Assembly: GCA_028686145.1 (NCBI GenBank)
Contig: JAQUCQ010000022.1
Span: 1-19,512 of the forward strand
Direction of reading: 5' to 3'
Source of the DNA: Desulfuromonadaceae bacterium
GTDB taxonomy: Bacteria; Desulfobacterota; Desulfuromonadia; Geobacterales; Pseudopelobacteraceae
Length of the DNA: 19,512 bases
Positions 6,814 through 14,883 of this stretch are shown here, in pieces (positions within the stretch are counted from its first letter, which is position 1; the number at the start of each line of letters is the position of its first letter). The notes below the pieces were generated by a model. That model saw only the letters and a list, made by a program, of their open reading frames with translations. It was not told the origin of the DNA and ran no database searches. A program made the position numbers and the translations under genes.

Positions 6814-7509
6814 TTATCGCCGGTCACCGGTAAACCGTAGCAACATGAGAAAAAGGTTTATAAAATCAAGATACAGTGTCAATGCCCCGAGAATAGCAGG
6901 TTTTCTTCCTTCAGTTCCCTGAGCTGCCATTGCTTTGATTTTCCAGGTGTCATATGCAGTAAGACCTGTGAAAACAATCACGCCGATACCTGATATGACC
7001 CACGAGACCGCACTGCTGCCAACGAAGATGTTGACGACCGAGGCGATTACCACACCTATCAACCCCATGAACAGAAAACTTCCCCACGACGTGAGGTCAC
7101 GTTTGGTCATAAATCCAAAGAGGCTCATTGCGCCAAACATCCCGGCAGTGGTAACAAAGGTGGATGTAATTGAGCTGGCAGTATAAGCCAGAGCCACGCT
7201 AGAAAGAGTGATTCCGTTTAGTGCGGAGTAGACAATGAATACTAAAGTCGCTGTTGATGCACTCATCTTGTTTATTGCACCTACAAGAGTGAATACCAGA
7301 GCCAGTTCTCCGATCATTATTCCGTAAAAGACAAGCCTGTTTCCCAATACGGCATTGAGTATTGCCGGTGAGGAGAGTGTGATGAGCGAAACAAAAGCTG
7401 TAATAGCCAATCCTGCTCCCATCCAGGCGTATACCTGTCGGATAAGAGAGTTTTGCCTTACAACTACCTGCGTTGCAGTACGTGGTTGCATGGTACTAAA
7501 GTCATTCAT
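6814..7509 (-). CDS. Bax inhibitor-1/YccA-family membrane protein
   Basis: A 231-aa protein, ATG 7509, with AGAGGAG upstream. After a soluble N-terminus (TATQVVVRQNSLIRQVYAWMG) there are about seven hydrophobic helices. The C-terminal ending LYLDFINLFLMLLRFTGDRR is characteristic of the YbhL/YccA branch of the BI-1 (TMBIM) family, including the late Asp residue. Bacterial homologues include the Ca2+-leak protein BsYetJ and E. coli YccA, an FtsH modulator. Which activity applies here is not visible. The neighbours are a VIT1-like transporter and small membrane proteins, suggesting membrane stress or ion control. Confidence 0.92.
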   Translation of the reverse strand: MNDFSTMQPRTATQVVVRQNSLIRQVYAWMGAGLAITAFVSLITLSSPAILNAVLGNRLVFYGIMIGELALVFTLVGAINKMSASTATLVFIVYSALNGITLSSVALAYTASSITSTFVTTAGMFGAMSLFGFMTKRDLTSWGSFLFMGLIGVVIASVVNIFVGSSAVSWVISGIGVIVFTGLTAYDTWKIKAMAAQGTEGRKPAILGALTLYLDFINLFLMLLRFTGDRR

Positions 7510-7670
7510 AATAAAGCTCCTCTTTTCAAGATTCTAGGGGCACGATCACGTCAAATCTCTAAAGTAAGATTGACTGTTGATCGACGCCTTGGGAAATATA
7601 CTTTTCTTGGCTTGACATATAGAGTTAGTATACCATTTCCAGCAATCCATTAGGTGATTGTTTCGGCTAC
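7510..7670. other. Intergenic region between VIT1-like and BI-1 genes
   Basis: A 161-bp AT-rich gap, the largest between genes in this part of the - strand run, so it probably holds the promoter for the BI-1 gene. No clear terminator with a T-run is seen on the - strand. TTGACA-like and TATA-like elements exist on both strands (for example around 7612-7635) but none has convincing spacing, so none is called. Confidence 0.35.
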
Positions 7671-8366
7671 TCAAATAACTGCGCCAAAGAACTTGCCAAC
7701 TCCGGCGGTTAGTCCCATTGCAAGCACACCCCAAAATGCAACACGAATAGCACCCTTAGCAATGGGAGCACCACCGGCGTATGCTGCGGTAGCCCCCAAA
7801 ATGGCTAGAGTAATCAGCGCGGTTGCAAATGAAACCTCGGTAACCAAGGCTTTAGGAGCGAGTATTACGGCCAGGATTGGAACAACTGCACCTACAACAA
7901 ATGCAATTGCAGACGCAAGTGCTGCTTGAAGCGGTCGAGCCCGTAAAGTTTCTGTAATGCCAAGTTCGTCTCTGGCGTGAGCTCCAAGAGCATCTCCGGA
8001 CATCAGTTTTTCTGCCACTTGGCGTGCCAAAGGTTGGTCGAGACCTCGGCTCACGTAAATTGAAGTGAGTTCAAGTAGTTCGTGTTCCGGCTGAAGTTCA
8101 AGTTCACGCTTTTCTCTGGCAATGTCAGCATGTTCAGTATCTGCCTGCGATTGAACCGAGACATACTCGCCTGCAGCCATTGACATTGCTCCAGCGACAA
8201 GACCGGCTATACCAGCAAGCAGAATGCTATTTTGTGATGCTCCGGAAGCTGCAACTCCAACGACAAGACTTGATACCGAAATTGTTCCGTCGTTAGCGCC
8301 AAGCACTGCTGCTCGAAGCCAACCTATTCTTTCTGACCTGTGAGATTCGCTGTGAATTTGTAGCAT
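7671..8366 (-). CDS. VIT1/CCC1-family Fe2+/Mn2+ transporter
   Basis: A 231-aa protein from ATG 8366, which has AAGGAG 9 nt upstream; the open frame begins with a TTG at 8390 that lacks this. The first helix region has the family hallmark HRSERIGWLRAAVLGANDG. It is followed by AAGEYVSVQSQADTEHADIAREKRELE, an acidic cytosolic helical loop that in plant VIT1 binds metal before transport. The last three helices are at about 143-165, 171-189 and 201-228. Eukaryotic members load iron or manganese into vacuoles; in bacteria export of Fe2+/Mn2+ from the cytoplasm is expected. A role in metal detoxification is an inference consistent with the surrounding metal exporters. Confidence 0.92.
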   Translation of the reverse strand: MLQIHSESHRSERIGWLRAAVLGANDGTISVSSLVVGVAASGASQNSILLAGIAGLVAGAMSMAAGEYVSVQSQADTEHADIAREKRELELQPEHELLELTSIYVSRGLDQPLARQVAEKLMSGDALGAHARDELGITETLRARPLQAALASAIAFVVGAVVPILAVILAPKALVTEVSFATALITLAILGATAAYAGGAPIAKGAIRVAFWGVLAMGLTAGVGKFFGAVI

Positions 8367-8449
8367 TAACAGAATCTCCTTGAGATCCAACTTACTACTG
8401 GACGGTCACTACAGACTGCTGATACATCCTCATCAATCACCCCATAAAT

Positions 8450-9298
8450 CTAGACGATATCTTCATTCCTGAATCGCTTGAAAAGCAATGCTCCAAGAAT
8501 AAGACAGTAAACAAGGACATTGATGAGTGGATAGATAGGTCTGAATCCATGGCTTGATTCGCTCTCGATCAACGAAGAGGCCAGCTGCTGAACTCCTAAG
8601 AGCTTCGGCCATAAAACATAAACTACTTTCCACCAGGTTAGTTCTGACTGTGGCTGGCCGACCGATTGCTGCACTATCGCCTGCCCTATCTGACTCTGGC
8701 TGGCAGCAGCTATGCCGTCAGCCACAAAGCCGACGATACCGACACCCAGAATACACAGAAATGCGATAATATCGGACATCATAAGCGACAAAAGAAGCAC
8801 AGCAATAACCACAAAGAGCAGGTTGATCGAGCATAGCAGTGAGGCAACGAGGTATTCCGGCATGAAAACCTGCAAATTGATGGAGGTGATCAGGAAGACA
8901 ATACTATGCAAGATGAGCATAAAAAGTGTCGATAAGACCCATAATCCGAGTATTTTTCCCATTACATACTGCCACCGCGCTATCGGTTTGGACAAAATAC
9001 ACGCTTGCATCCCCTCATTTCGGTCACGCCTGAAGATTCGCATCGAAAGCAAAGCTGCTATGACCATCACACCAGCACCAATTACGTGGAAGGTCGCTTT
9101 CGATAATGTCCTGACTATGGTTCCGGCATCAAGAATCTGTCCGTTCACCATGTAATTACCTTGATAACAGCCACGAACAAGAAATACACAGAGTGCGCAG
9201 AATACGAACATGACGACGAAACTTCTCTGCTGCACTTCGTCGATAAGCGTATATTTTGTAATCCTTGTAATGGTGGGTAGTGATTTTGAAGTTTCCAT
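8450..9298 (-). CDS. ABC-2 type transporter permease
   Basis: A 282-aa integral membrane protein. It begins with a cytosolic stretch (TRITKYTLIDEVQQRSFVV) and has about six membrane helices. The cytosolic loop LSMRIFRRDRNEGMQACILSKPIARWQYVMGKILG is typical of ABC-2/NosY-like permeases, which couple to the ATPase here. ATG 9298 lies one base after the TGA of the ATPase gene (9300-9302), so translation is coupled. It is likely an exporter; the substrate is unknown. Seven residues of the C-terminus (KRFRNED) are charged and cytosolic. No accessory lipoprotein or NosD-like gene is adjacent. Confidence 0.88.
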   Translation of the reverse strand: METSKSLPTITRITKYTLIDEVQQRSFVVMFVFCALCVFLVRGCYQGNYMVNGQILDAGTIVRTLSKATFHVIGAGVMVIAALLSMRIFRRDRNEGMQACILSKPIARWQYVMGKILGLWVLSTLFMLILHSIVFLITSINLQVFMPEYLVASLLCSINLLFVVIAVLLLSLMMSDIIAFLCILGVGIVGFVADGIAAASQSQIGQAIVQQSVGQPQSELTWWKVVYVLWPKLLGVQQLASSLIESESSHGFRPIYPLINVLVYCLILGALLFKRFRNEDIV

Positions 9299-9299
9299 G

Positions 9300-10004
9300 T
9301 CAACCTTTCACCAATCGAACAAACACATCTTCCAACGTCTCCCCGTCTTTGACAATGGAGGAAATTGTGTCTTTTACCAAGAGCTTGCCTCGGTTGATGA
9401 TAGCTGCGGTATCACAGATTTTTTCAACTTCCGACAACAGGTGTGAATTTAAGAAAATAGTCATGCCTTGATCTTTAAGCGACTCCAGGAGTTGGCGTAT
9501 TTCCCTGATACCAATGGGATCTAAACCAGAGGTGGGCTCATCAAGAATTAACAGTTTGGGATTTCCCATGAGTGCGGCGCCTAATCCGAACCGTTGGACC
9601 ATGCCCTTGGAATATGTGCTAACCTTTGTATTCTCCCTGCCTTGCATTCCAATCAGCTCAACAATACGCCTACAGTGATCTGCAGCCTCGGACCGGTTCA
9701 TATCCAATAGCTCAGCACAGCGTAGAAGGTAGTGCCACCCTGAAAGAAATGGTGGAACATGGTGGTTTTCAGCAAGATAACCGACCGATTGTCGGCATTC
9801 TGCCAGAGTACTTGGAATACCGCTTAAAGATAAGCTGCCCGATGTCGGCCGTGTAAAATCGAGCAGCATCTTAACGATGGTCGTTTTTCCGGCACCATTG
9901 GGTCCAAGCAGAGCAAAGCACTCACCTGGCTTTACCGTGAAGGAGACATCATCAACAGCCGTAAGCGATTCGTATCGTTTGGTAACATTTTTCAATTCAA
10001 TCAT
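9300..10004 (-). CDS. ABC transporter ATP-binding protein
   Basis: A 234-aa ABC ATPase, start ATG 10004 (MIELKNVTKRYESL). It has Walker A GPNGAGKT (34-41), signature YSKGM (131-135, the canonical SGG written as SKG), Walker B LLILDEP (151-157), the D-loop SGLDP and switch histidine His188 (NSHLL). Length and the C-terminal ending DGETLEDVFVRLV match short NosF/CcmA-type subunits that pair with ABC-2 permeases, as the next gene does. No strong ribosome site is seen before this ATG. The Q-loop position carries AEN, as in many of this branch. Function: energises export by the coupled permease. Confidence 0.92.
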   Translation of the reverse strand: MIELKNVTKRYESLTAVDDVSFTVKPGECFALLGPNGAGKTTIVKMLLDFTRPTSGSLSLSGIPSTLAECRQSVGYLAENHHVPPFLSGWHYLLRCAELLDMNRSEAADHCRRIVELIGMQGRENTKVSTYSKGMVQRFGLGAALMGNPKLLILDEPTSGLDPIGIREIRQLLESLKDQGMTIFLNSHLLSEVEKICDTAAIINRGKLLVKDTISSIVKDGETLEDVFVRLVKG

Positions 10005-10013
10005 ATTATGGAC

Positions 10014-10124
10014 TCATGAAATCTCAGAAAACTTTCCATCTGCAAGGTATTCGTGATTAATCTGGACGTTGTTCTCTATCAGTTGTTCGTACGGATCAGA
10101 AATCGCGGGAATGGTAACAGGCAA
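10014..10124 (-). other. Possible small coding remnant upstream of the ABC ATPase
   Basis: In the 135-bp gap between the CDF and ABC genes, one - strand frame is open from TTG 10124 to TGA 10014-10016. It encodes about 36 residues of protein-like composition (SDPYEQLIENNVQINHEYLADG). There is no ATG and no ribosome site, so it may be a gene remnant, a leader or chance. Confidence 0.25.
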
Positions 10125-10139
10125 TAAGTACGCTGACTA

Positions 10140-11096
10140 TTAACCCAGTTCCTGGCATGATTCAGAGTAGACCTCCCCAACCTTTGGACACTCCACAGCA
10201 CATGTTTCACACTCTCCCGGACAGGGTTCGATATGAACAAGGATATGGCTGTGAGCGAGGCAACTCTCGATATCAGCTGTAATCTGATGGGTAAGAGCGT
10301 GCCCCGCCTCCACGGTCATCTGTTTCGGAACTACTAGGTGCATGTCGATATGCCTGATATGGCCTGACTTGCGGGTGCGAAGCTTGTGGTATTCGATAAT
10401 CCTGTTGGAGTATTTCTCCATCACTTCATGAATCAGGGACTCTTCATCGTCAGGCAGTTTTACGTCAAGGATATGGAAGAAGGCTGCCTTGGTTAAATCC
10501 CAGGCTGCCTTGATAATCATGAGTGCCACAACAATGGCAATAATCGGGTCGAGCATGGCGATGCCGGTAACTTTGATGGCAACTAAACCGCCAAGCACGC
10601 CAACCGACGTATAAACATCGGTCCTGAGATGCATGGCGTCAGCTTCCAGCGCAACGGAATCAGTCTTTATCGCTACATTGAGCAGATAGCGTGAGACAAA
10701 GTAGTTGGCTACTGCTGAAACAAGCATGACCAATGCGCCCAGTCCAAGGCTTTCGACCGCAATTGTTCCAGAGCGTAGTTTGTGTATCGCCTCCCAGATG
10801 ATATAAAAAGCTGCACCGAAGATAAGCACCGCCTCGATCGTTCCTGCTACGTTCTCAATTTTCCCATGTCCAAAGCGGTGCTCGTCATCAGCAGGCTTTC
10901 CTGATTCCCGGACAGAAAACCAGGCGATAATTGCCGCTACGAGGTCAATTCCGGAATGAACTGCTTCGGAGATAACGCTGACCGACTGCATCATGATGCC
11001 GACAATCAGTTTGAGGATGATCAGTATGGAATTCGAGGTAATGGAGAATACGGCGGCCTTGCTTTTTGCTCGTTGTACTTCAGGTGATTGGATCAT
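10140..11096 (-). CDS. Cation diffusion facilitator (CDF) exporter with Cys-rich tail
   Basis: A 318-aa CDF transporter, likely a Zn2+/Fe2+/Cd2+:H+ antiporter that moves metal out of the cytoplasm. ATG 11096 lies 2 nt after the stop of the lipoprotein gene, and GGAG lies 8 nt upstream inside it. Six membrane helices are expected. The transport site appears as His47/Asp51 in TM2 (EAVHSGIDL) and His156/Asp160 in TM5 (ADAMHLRTDVYTS), the HD-HD arrangement. The cytoplasmic ferredoxin-like domain (about 212-290) has HIRHIDMHLVVP and HSHILVHIEP. It is followed by an unusual cysteine-rich C-terminus with Cys292, 296, 299, 303 and 314, a likely extra metal-binding tail. Confidence 0.93.
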   Translation of the reverse strand: MIQSPEVQRAKSKAAVFSITSNSILIILKLIVGIMMQSVSVISEAVHSGIDLVAAIIAWFSVRESGKPADDEHRFGHGKIENVAGTIEAVLIFGAAFYIIWEAIHKLRSGTIAVESLGLGALVMLVSAVANYFVSRYLLNVAIKTDSVALEADAMHLRTDVYTSVGVLGGLVAIKVTGIAMLDPIIAIVVALMIIKAAWDLTKAAFFHILDVKLPDDEESLIHEVMEKYSNRIIEYHKLRTRKSGHIRHIDMHLVVPKQMTVEAGHALTHQITADIESCLAHSHILVHIEPCPGECETCAVECPKVGEVYSESCQELG

Positions 11097-11098
11097 TG

Positions 11099-11641
11099 CT
11101 ATACTCCGGCAGCGGTCATAATTTGTTTCAGTTTTTCCGTGGCTCCCTTGAGCAGTTCCTGAGCCTCGGCATTCTTCTTCCGGTACTCCAGAAGCGTCAT
11201 CGGATTTTTGTCCGTGACAAAGCTTCTGATGGCATCGAACGATGCAGCGTATGTTTTGTAAGCAGCGATCAAGCCCGTTTTCGCATCATCCAGGATCTTC
11301 CTGGCTTCGGGCGGCAGGGCTTCCGGAATAGCCTTCTTTGCCAGAGATTCTCCGGCACGTAGACACTCAGACTTTGCTTTGTCGATGATGGAGGGGAGGT
11401 TGATGGATATCTCGCCCCCCTTGAGGACACTTTTCAGTTCATCTAGCGCCAGTTGAATAGCCTTGTCCGTGAGGTTTTCAATGCTCAAGACCTCTTTCTG
11501 AAATGCCATCAGCTTTTCTTTGTCGGCAGCAGATAGCGTGATAGCGGGGATCTGTTGCTGCGGCGCTGGCGCTTTTTCGGTTGAGCAGCCACATAGTGCC
11601 ATAACTCCAATTACGAGAGCAACCAATACGATATTTTTCAA
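11099..11641 (-). CDS. Putative lipoprotein of unknown function
   Basis: A 180-aa protein. I place the start at TTG 11641 because GGAGG lies 7 nt upstream and the product then begins as a clean lipoprotein signal: (M)KNIVLVALVIGVMALCGC, with lipobox L-C-G-C (Cys19 as lipidated residue). The open frame extends upstream to 11671 but those residues would overlap the Shine-Dalgarno. The mature part is helical and Ala/Lys/Glu rich (LDELKSVLKGG, LLEYRKKNAEAQELLKGATEKLKQIM), with one further Cys. No known family is recognised. It sits between a P-type ATPase and a CDF exporter with almost no spacing, so an envelope accessory role in cation export is possible but unproven. Confidence 0.8.
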   Translation of the reverse strand: MKNIVLVALVIGVMALCGCSTEKAPAPQQQIPAITLSAADKEKLMAFQKEVLSIENLTDKAIQLALDELKSVLKGGEISINLPSIIDKAKSECLRAGESLAKKAIPEALPPEARKILDDAKTGLIAAYKTYAASFDAIRSFVTDKNPMTLLEYRKKNAEAQELLKGATEKLKQIMTAAGV

Positions 11642-11667
11642 AATGTATCCTCCAGTAATAGTTCGTC

Positions 11668-14226
11668 TCAAGGGGAATTTTTCTCTTTCTTCCTACTGAA
11701 CATCTTAAACAACTCGAACCAGACAATGCTCGATATGCCGGCAGACACACATATGACAACATCGAGCGGATGGATCACTGAGAACCTGAATACTTCTCGA
11801 AAAATAGGAATATTAAGCGCCATACCGAGGAAGATTACTGCACCGCCTGTTACCCACCAGAGAGCGGAATTCGGAGCCCCTAATATCCTGCCAATTGTGT
11901 TGCTCCAGGAACGGTTGGTCATCATCAGGCCAAGGTTGGCGATTATCAGGGTAGTGAATGCCAGGGTACGGGCCTCAAGTTCTCCATGCCCACGAACAAG
12001 ACTGACGCCAAACACAATTAGAAGTACAACCAGGACACTCACACCTTGAAGTGTGCTTAACAACAAGACGCGCTTACTGAACAACGGTTCCTTTGGATCG
12101 CGGGGTGGCCTGTTCATCGCATCCATCTCCGCCGGTTCGACCTCGTACACTATAGAACAGGCAGGATCTATGATCAGATGGAGGAAAGCGATATGGATCG
12201 GCATGAACAACAGCGGCCACTTGAAAAGCACCGGAATGAGGGACATCCCGGCAATCGGAATATGTATGGCCAGAAGATAGGCCATAGCCTTCTTCAGGTT
12301 GTCAAAGATACGCCGCCCCATTTTTACGGCCCGGACGATGGAGGCAAAGTCATCGTCCAAGAGCACGAGATCGGACGCCTCGCGTGCTACGTCTGTCCCT
12401 CTGCCACCCATAGCGATACCGATATGAGCTGACTTAAGAGCCGGCGCATCGTTCACCCCGTCTCCAGTCATGGCAACAACCTCGCCATTGCTCTTCAATG
12501 CTTTCACCAGACGGAGCTTCTGTTCCGGTACAACTCTGGCGAAGATGTTGACTGTTCTGATCCTCTCCTGTAGATCCACTTCACTCATGTTTTCCAGTTC
12601 AGGACCGGTTATGACTTCATCCGGTTGAACAAGCCCGATCTGCCGTGCGATACTGCGCGCCGTGCCGGGATAGTCACCGGTGATCATCACCATTCTTATA
12701 CCAGCACGGTAGCAATCCTGGAGTGCTGCAGCCACGGTTGGTCTGACCGGATCGGCCAATCCCACAAGCCCTAAAAACTCGAAGGTGAAGTCGTGTTGTT
12801 CACCCGGTAAACCTACTTCACGAAAGTACGATCGCGCTACTCCCAGTACCCTCAGGCCGTCATCAGCCATGCGGGTCACCGCCGTCATCATCTCCCTATG
12901 TTGGCTATCACTGAAATGGCAGAGGTCGGCAACCGCTTCCGGTGCGCCTTTGGCGGCGATAACGTACTCATTCCCCTCCGGAGCCCTCCAGACATGGGAC
13001 ATGGCAAGAAGTTCAGGAGATAACGGGTATTCCTTTTCAAGGCGCCAATCACCGTGGAGATGCTCGGTATGGGCGAGATACTCTTCGCCAAAATCCTTGA
13101 TGGCCCGCTCCATCGGATCATAGGGATCGCGCTGGCTTGCGAGAATGCTGAATTCCACCAGATCGTGAAATGTATCAGGGGGTGGGTCATTGCGAAAGTC
13201 ACCAATTTTGTACAAAGTCCCATCGGTGTTGAGCGCAGAGACTGACATCCGGTTCAACGTAAGGGTACCTGTCTTGTCCACGCACAGGACAGTCGCCGAA
13301 CCGAGTGTTTCCACTACCGGTGCGCTGCGGGCAAGAACCTGAGTCCGGGAAAGTCGCCATGCCCCCAATGCCAGGAAGATTGTCAGGACCACCGGAAGCT
13401 CATTCGGCATGACCGCCATGGCCAGGGTGAGCCCCGCCAGTACCCCATCGAGCCAGGCACCGCGGGTGATCCCGTACACCAGAATAAGCAGTGCACAGAG
13501 CACGAAGACTGCCGTGGCAAGAATTTTTACCAGACGACCGGTTTCACGTTGCAGCAGGGTTTCTTCGCTGGTCACTGCTTGCAGGGCCTTGCCAATTTTG
13601 CCGATGGCGCTCTGTTGTCCGGTAGCAATCACGCGGGCAATTCCCTGTCCACGAACAACCAAAGTTCCCGAAAAAACAAATGGGAGATCATCTCCCCCTG
13701 GTTGCACTACAGGTGAAGTAGCATCGCCAGGCACCTTGCGTACCGCAATGGATTCGCCTGTCAGGAGCGATTCGTCTGTAGATAGACTCGTGCAGTCCAG
13801 CACCAGAGCATCAGCAGGAACCCTATCGCCTTCTGCTAGAACAATGATGTCACCTCGAACCACGTCTCGACCAGCAATCCGCTGCTGGGCACCATCGCGA
13901 ATAACAAGGGCTCTTGGGCTGGAGAGATCACGGAGGGCCTCCAGAGCTCGTTCTGTCTTTCTTTCCTGATACAGGGTTATGCCCATGACGAAAAAGACAA
14001 ATGCCAGAAGCATCATCGCTTCCTGCATATCCCCCACCAGCAGATAGATTGCGCCACAAGCCACCAACAACAGGAACATCGGCTCACGCATTACGTCGAG
14101 GGCTATTTGAAAGTTCCCACGTTGCTTTGAAGACGGAAGTTCGTTGTGGCCTTCTTCCCCAAGAATTTTGGCGGCATCCTGTAAGGTTAGACCAACATGT
14201 TCATGTATTTCAGGTTTTCGAGCCAT
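11668..14226 (-). CDS. P2-type cation-transporting ATPase
   Basis: An 852-aa P-type ATPase. ATG 14226 has AAGGTGG 5 nt upstream; a GTG three codons earlier overlaps that site. Domains in order: N-terminal cation-ATPase domain (1-45), TM1-2, actuator with TGES (156-159), TM3-4 with MPNELPVVLT (273-282), phosphorylation site DKTGTLT (Asp317), nucleotide domain with KGAPE (426-430), hinge TGD (516-518) and GDGVND (588-593), then six C-terminal helices (about 640-845). No heavy-metal-associated domain or CPC motif, so not a copper/zinc P1B pump. The TM4 motif PNELP differs from PEGLP of Ca2+ pumps, so the ion (Ca2+, Mn2+, Mg2+, H+ or Na+) is open. It is followed by lipoprotein and CDF genes in one probable operon. 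Confidence 0.93.
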   Translation of the reverse strand: MARKPEIHEHVGLTLQDAAKILGEEGHNELPSSKQRGNFQIALDVMREPMFLLLVACGAIYLLVGDMQEAMMLLAFVFFVMGITLYQERKTERALEALRDLSSPRALVIRDGAQQRIAGRDVVRGDIIVLAEGDRVPADALVLDCTSLSTDESLLTGESIAVRKVPGDATSPVVQPGGDDLPFVFSGTLVVRGQGIARVIATGQQSAIGKIGKALQAVTSEETLLQRETGRLVKILATAVFVLCALLILVYGITRGAWLDGVLAGLTLAMAVMPNELPVVLTIFLALGAWRLSRTQVLARSAPVVETLGSATVLCVDKTGTLTLNRMSVSALNTDGTLYKIGDFRNDPPPDTFHDLVEFSILASQRDPYDPMERAIKDFGEEYLAHTEHLHGDWRLEKEYPLSPELLAMSHVWRAPEGNEYVIAAKGAPEAVADLCHFSDSQHREMMTAVTRMADDGLRVLGVARSYFREVGLPGEQHDFTFEFLGLVGLADPVRPTVAAALQDCYRAGIRMVMITGDYPGTARSIARQIGLVQPDEVITGPELENMSEVDLQERIRTVNIFARVVPEQKLRLVKALKSNGEVVAMTGDGVNDAPALKSAHIGIAMGGRGTDVAREASDLVLLDDDFASIVRAVKMGRRIFDNLKKAMAYLLAIHIPIAGMSLIPVLFKWPLLFMPIHIAFLHLIIDPACSIVYEVEPAEMDAMNRPPRDPKEPLFSKRVLLLSTLQGVSVLVVLLIVFGVSLVRGHGELEARTLAFTTLIIANLGLMMTNRSWSNTIGRILGAPNSALWWVTGGAVIFLGMALNIPIFREVFRFSVIHPLDVVICVSAGISSIVWFELFKMFSRKKEKNSP

Positions 14227-14242
14227 AACTGCCACCTTTTTA

Positions 14243-14270
14243 CGGAGAGAGGAGATATCCCCTCTCTCCG
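14243..14270 (-). repeat. Perfect 10-bp inverted repeat in leader of the P-type ATPase gene
   Basis: CGGAGAGAGG (14243-14252) is complementary to CCTCTCTCCG (14261-14270) around an 8-nt loop. It lies between the stop of the zf-TFIIB gene (14280) and the ATPase ribosome site. On the - strand it is followed by TAAAAA, not by Us, so it is not a standard intrinsic terminator. It may be an mRNA-processing or stability hairpin, or may limit access to the ribosome site. Confidence 0.6.
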
Positions 14271-14279
14271 AGACTGATA

Positions 14280-14564
14280 TCAGTCGAACAAATCTGACAG
14301 CCAGGACTTTTTCTTGTATTGGCCGTTATGACCATAGCCATGATCATCATGATGTTTTCCATACTGCTGCTGAATGTCGCCGGAGTAGTATTTTTGAGGT
14401 TCCAATTGTGTATGAGTTGGTGTTTGTGTAGTTGACCGTTCGATGATTTTATCCAGTTCTCCCCTGTCGAGCCAGACACCACGACATTCTGGGCAAAAAT
14501 CAATTTCTACTCCCTGGCGTTCGGCAATTTTAAGGTCTATTCCTGTGCAAATCGGGCATTTCAT
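14280..14564 (-). CDS. Small zf-TFIIB-type zinc ribbon protein
   Basis: A 94-aa protein with an N-terminal zinc ribbon: Cys3/Cys6 (MKCPICTG) and Cys24/Cys27 (DFCPECRGVWLDRGELDKI), exactly the zf-TFIIB pattern common in small bacterial proteins. The rest is low-complexity, rich in Gln, His, Tyr and Gly (QQQYGKHHDDHGYGHNGQY), ending in the basic/aromatic KKKSWLSDLFD. Its ATG at 14564 overlaps the TGA of the preceding gene by 4 nt (ATGA), with GGGAG inside that gene serving as ribosome site. Function unknown; zinc binding is expected from the motif. Confidence 0.88.
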   Translation of the reverse strand: MKCPICTGIDLKIAERQGVEIDFCPECRGVWLDRGELDKIIERSTTQTPTHTQLEPQKYYSGDIQQQYGKHHDDHGYGHNGQYKKKSWLSDLFD

Positions 14565-14815
14565 AACGATTTCTCCCTATGATTTTGTTCGTTATTGGTT
14601 TTAGCGTTGCTAGTAGAGCGTTGTATGCGATCCCTTACAATGTGAAGCATTCTCCTGGCCCAGGCAAACTCGGTGGCAAGAATTCCCAATGCAAGAGGAA
14701 TTACGACAACTGCCGGACCGGGCAGAACTATCATGGCAATACCAATTATAAGAATGGTAATGCCGACAACTGCCACGAGAAGACGCTTCAGCTTTTTAAG
14801 CGACCATTGCTTCAT
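14561..14815 (-). CDS. PGPGW-family small membrane protein
   Basis: An 84-aa protein. A basic N-terminus (KQWSLKKLKRL) precedes one long hydrophobic region (about 12-50) containing the signature IVLPGPAVVVIPLALGILATEFAWARR. This is the core of PGPGW-type putative membrane proteins; here the motif reads PGPA. The tail is polar and basic. It is probably a membrane protein with two short helices around the Pro/Gly turn. It overlaps the zinc-ribbon gene by 4 nt. Function of the family is unknown. Confidence 0.85.
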   Translation of the reverse strand: MKQWSLKKLKRLLVAVVGITILIIGIAMIVLPGPAVVVIPLALGILATEFAWARRMLHIVRDRIQRSTSNAKTNNEQNHREKSL

Positions 14816-14883
14816 GATAAAGAATGCTCTTGTTTTTGGTAATTACAATGAATTCGATGCAGCCTGAGCCACAAGCGGTAAAG

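Noticed and set aside
12053..14228. Several + strand frames opposite the P-type ATPase
   Set aside because: They are antisense shadows of a long, motif-complete gene.
14243..14270. Intrinsic terminator
   Set aside because: No U-run follows the stem on either strand.
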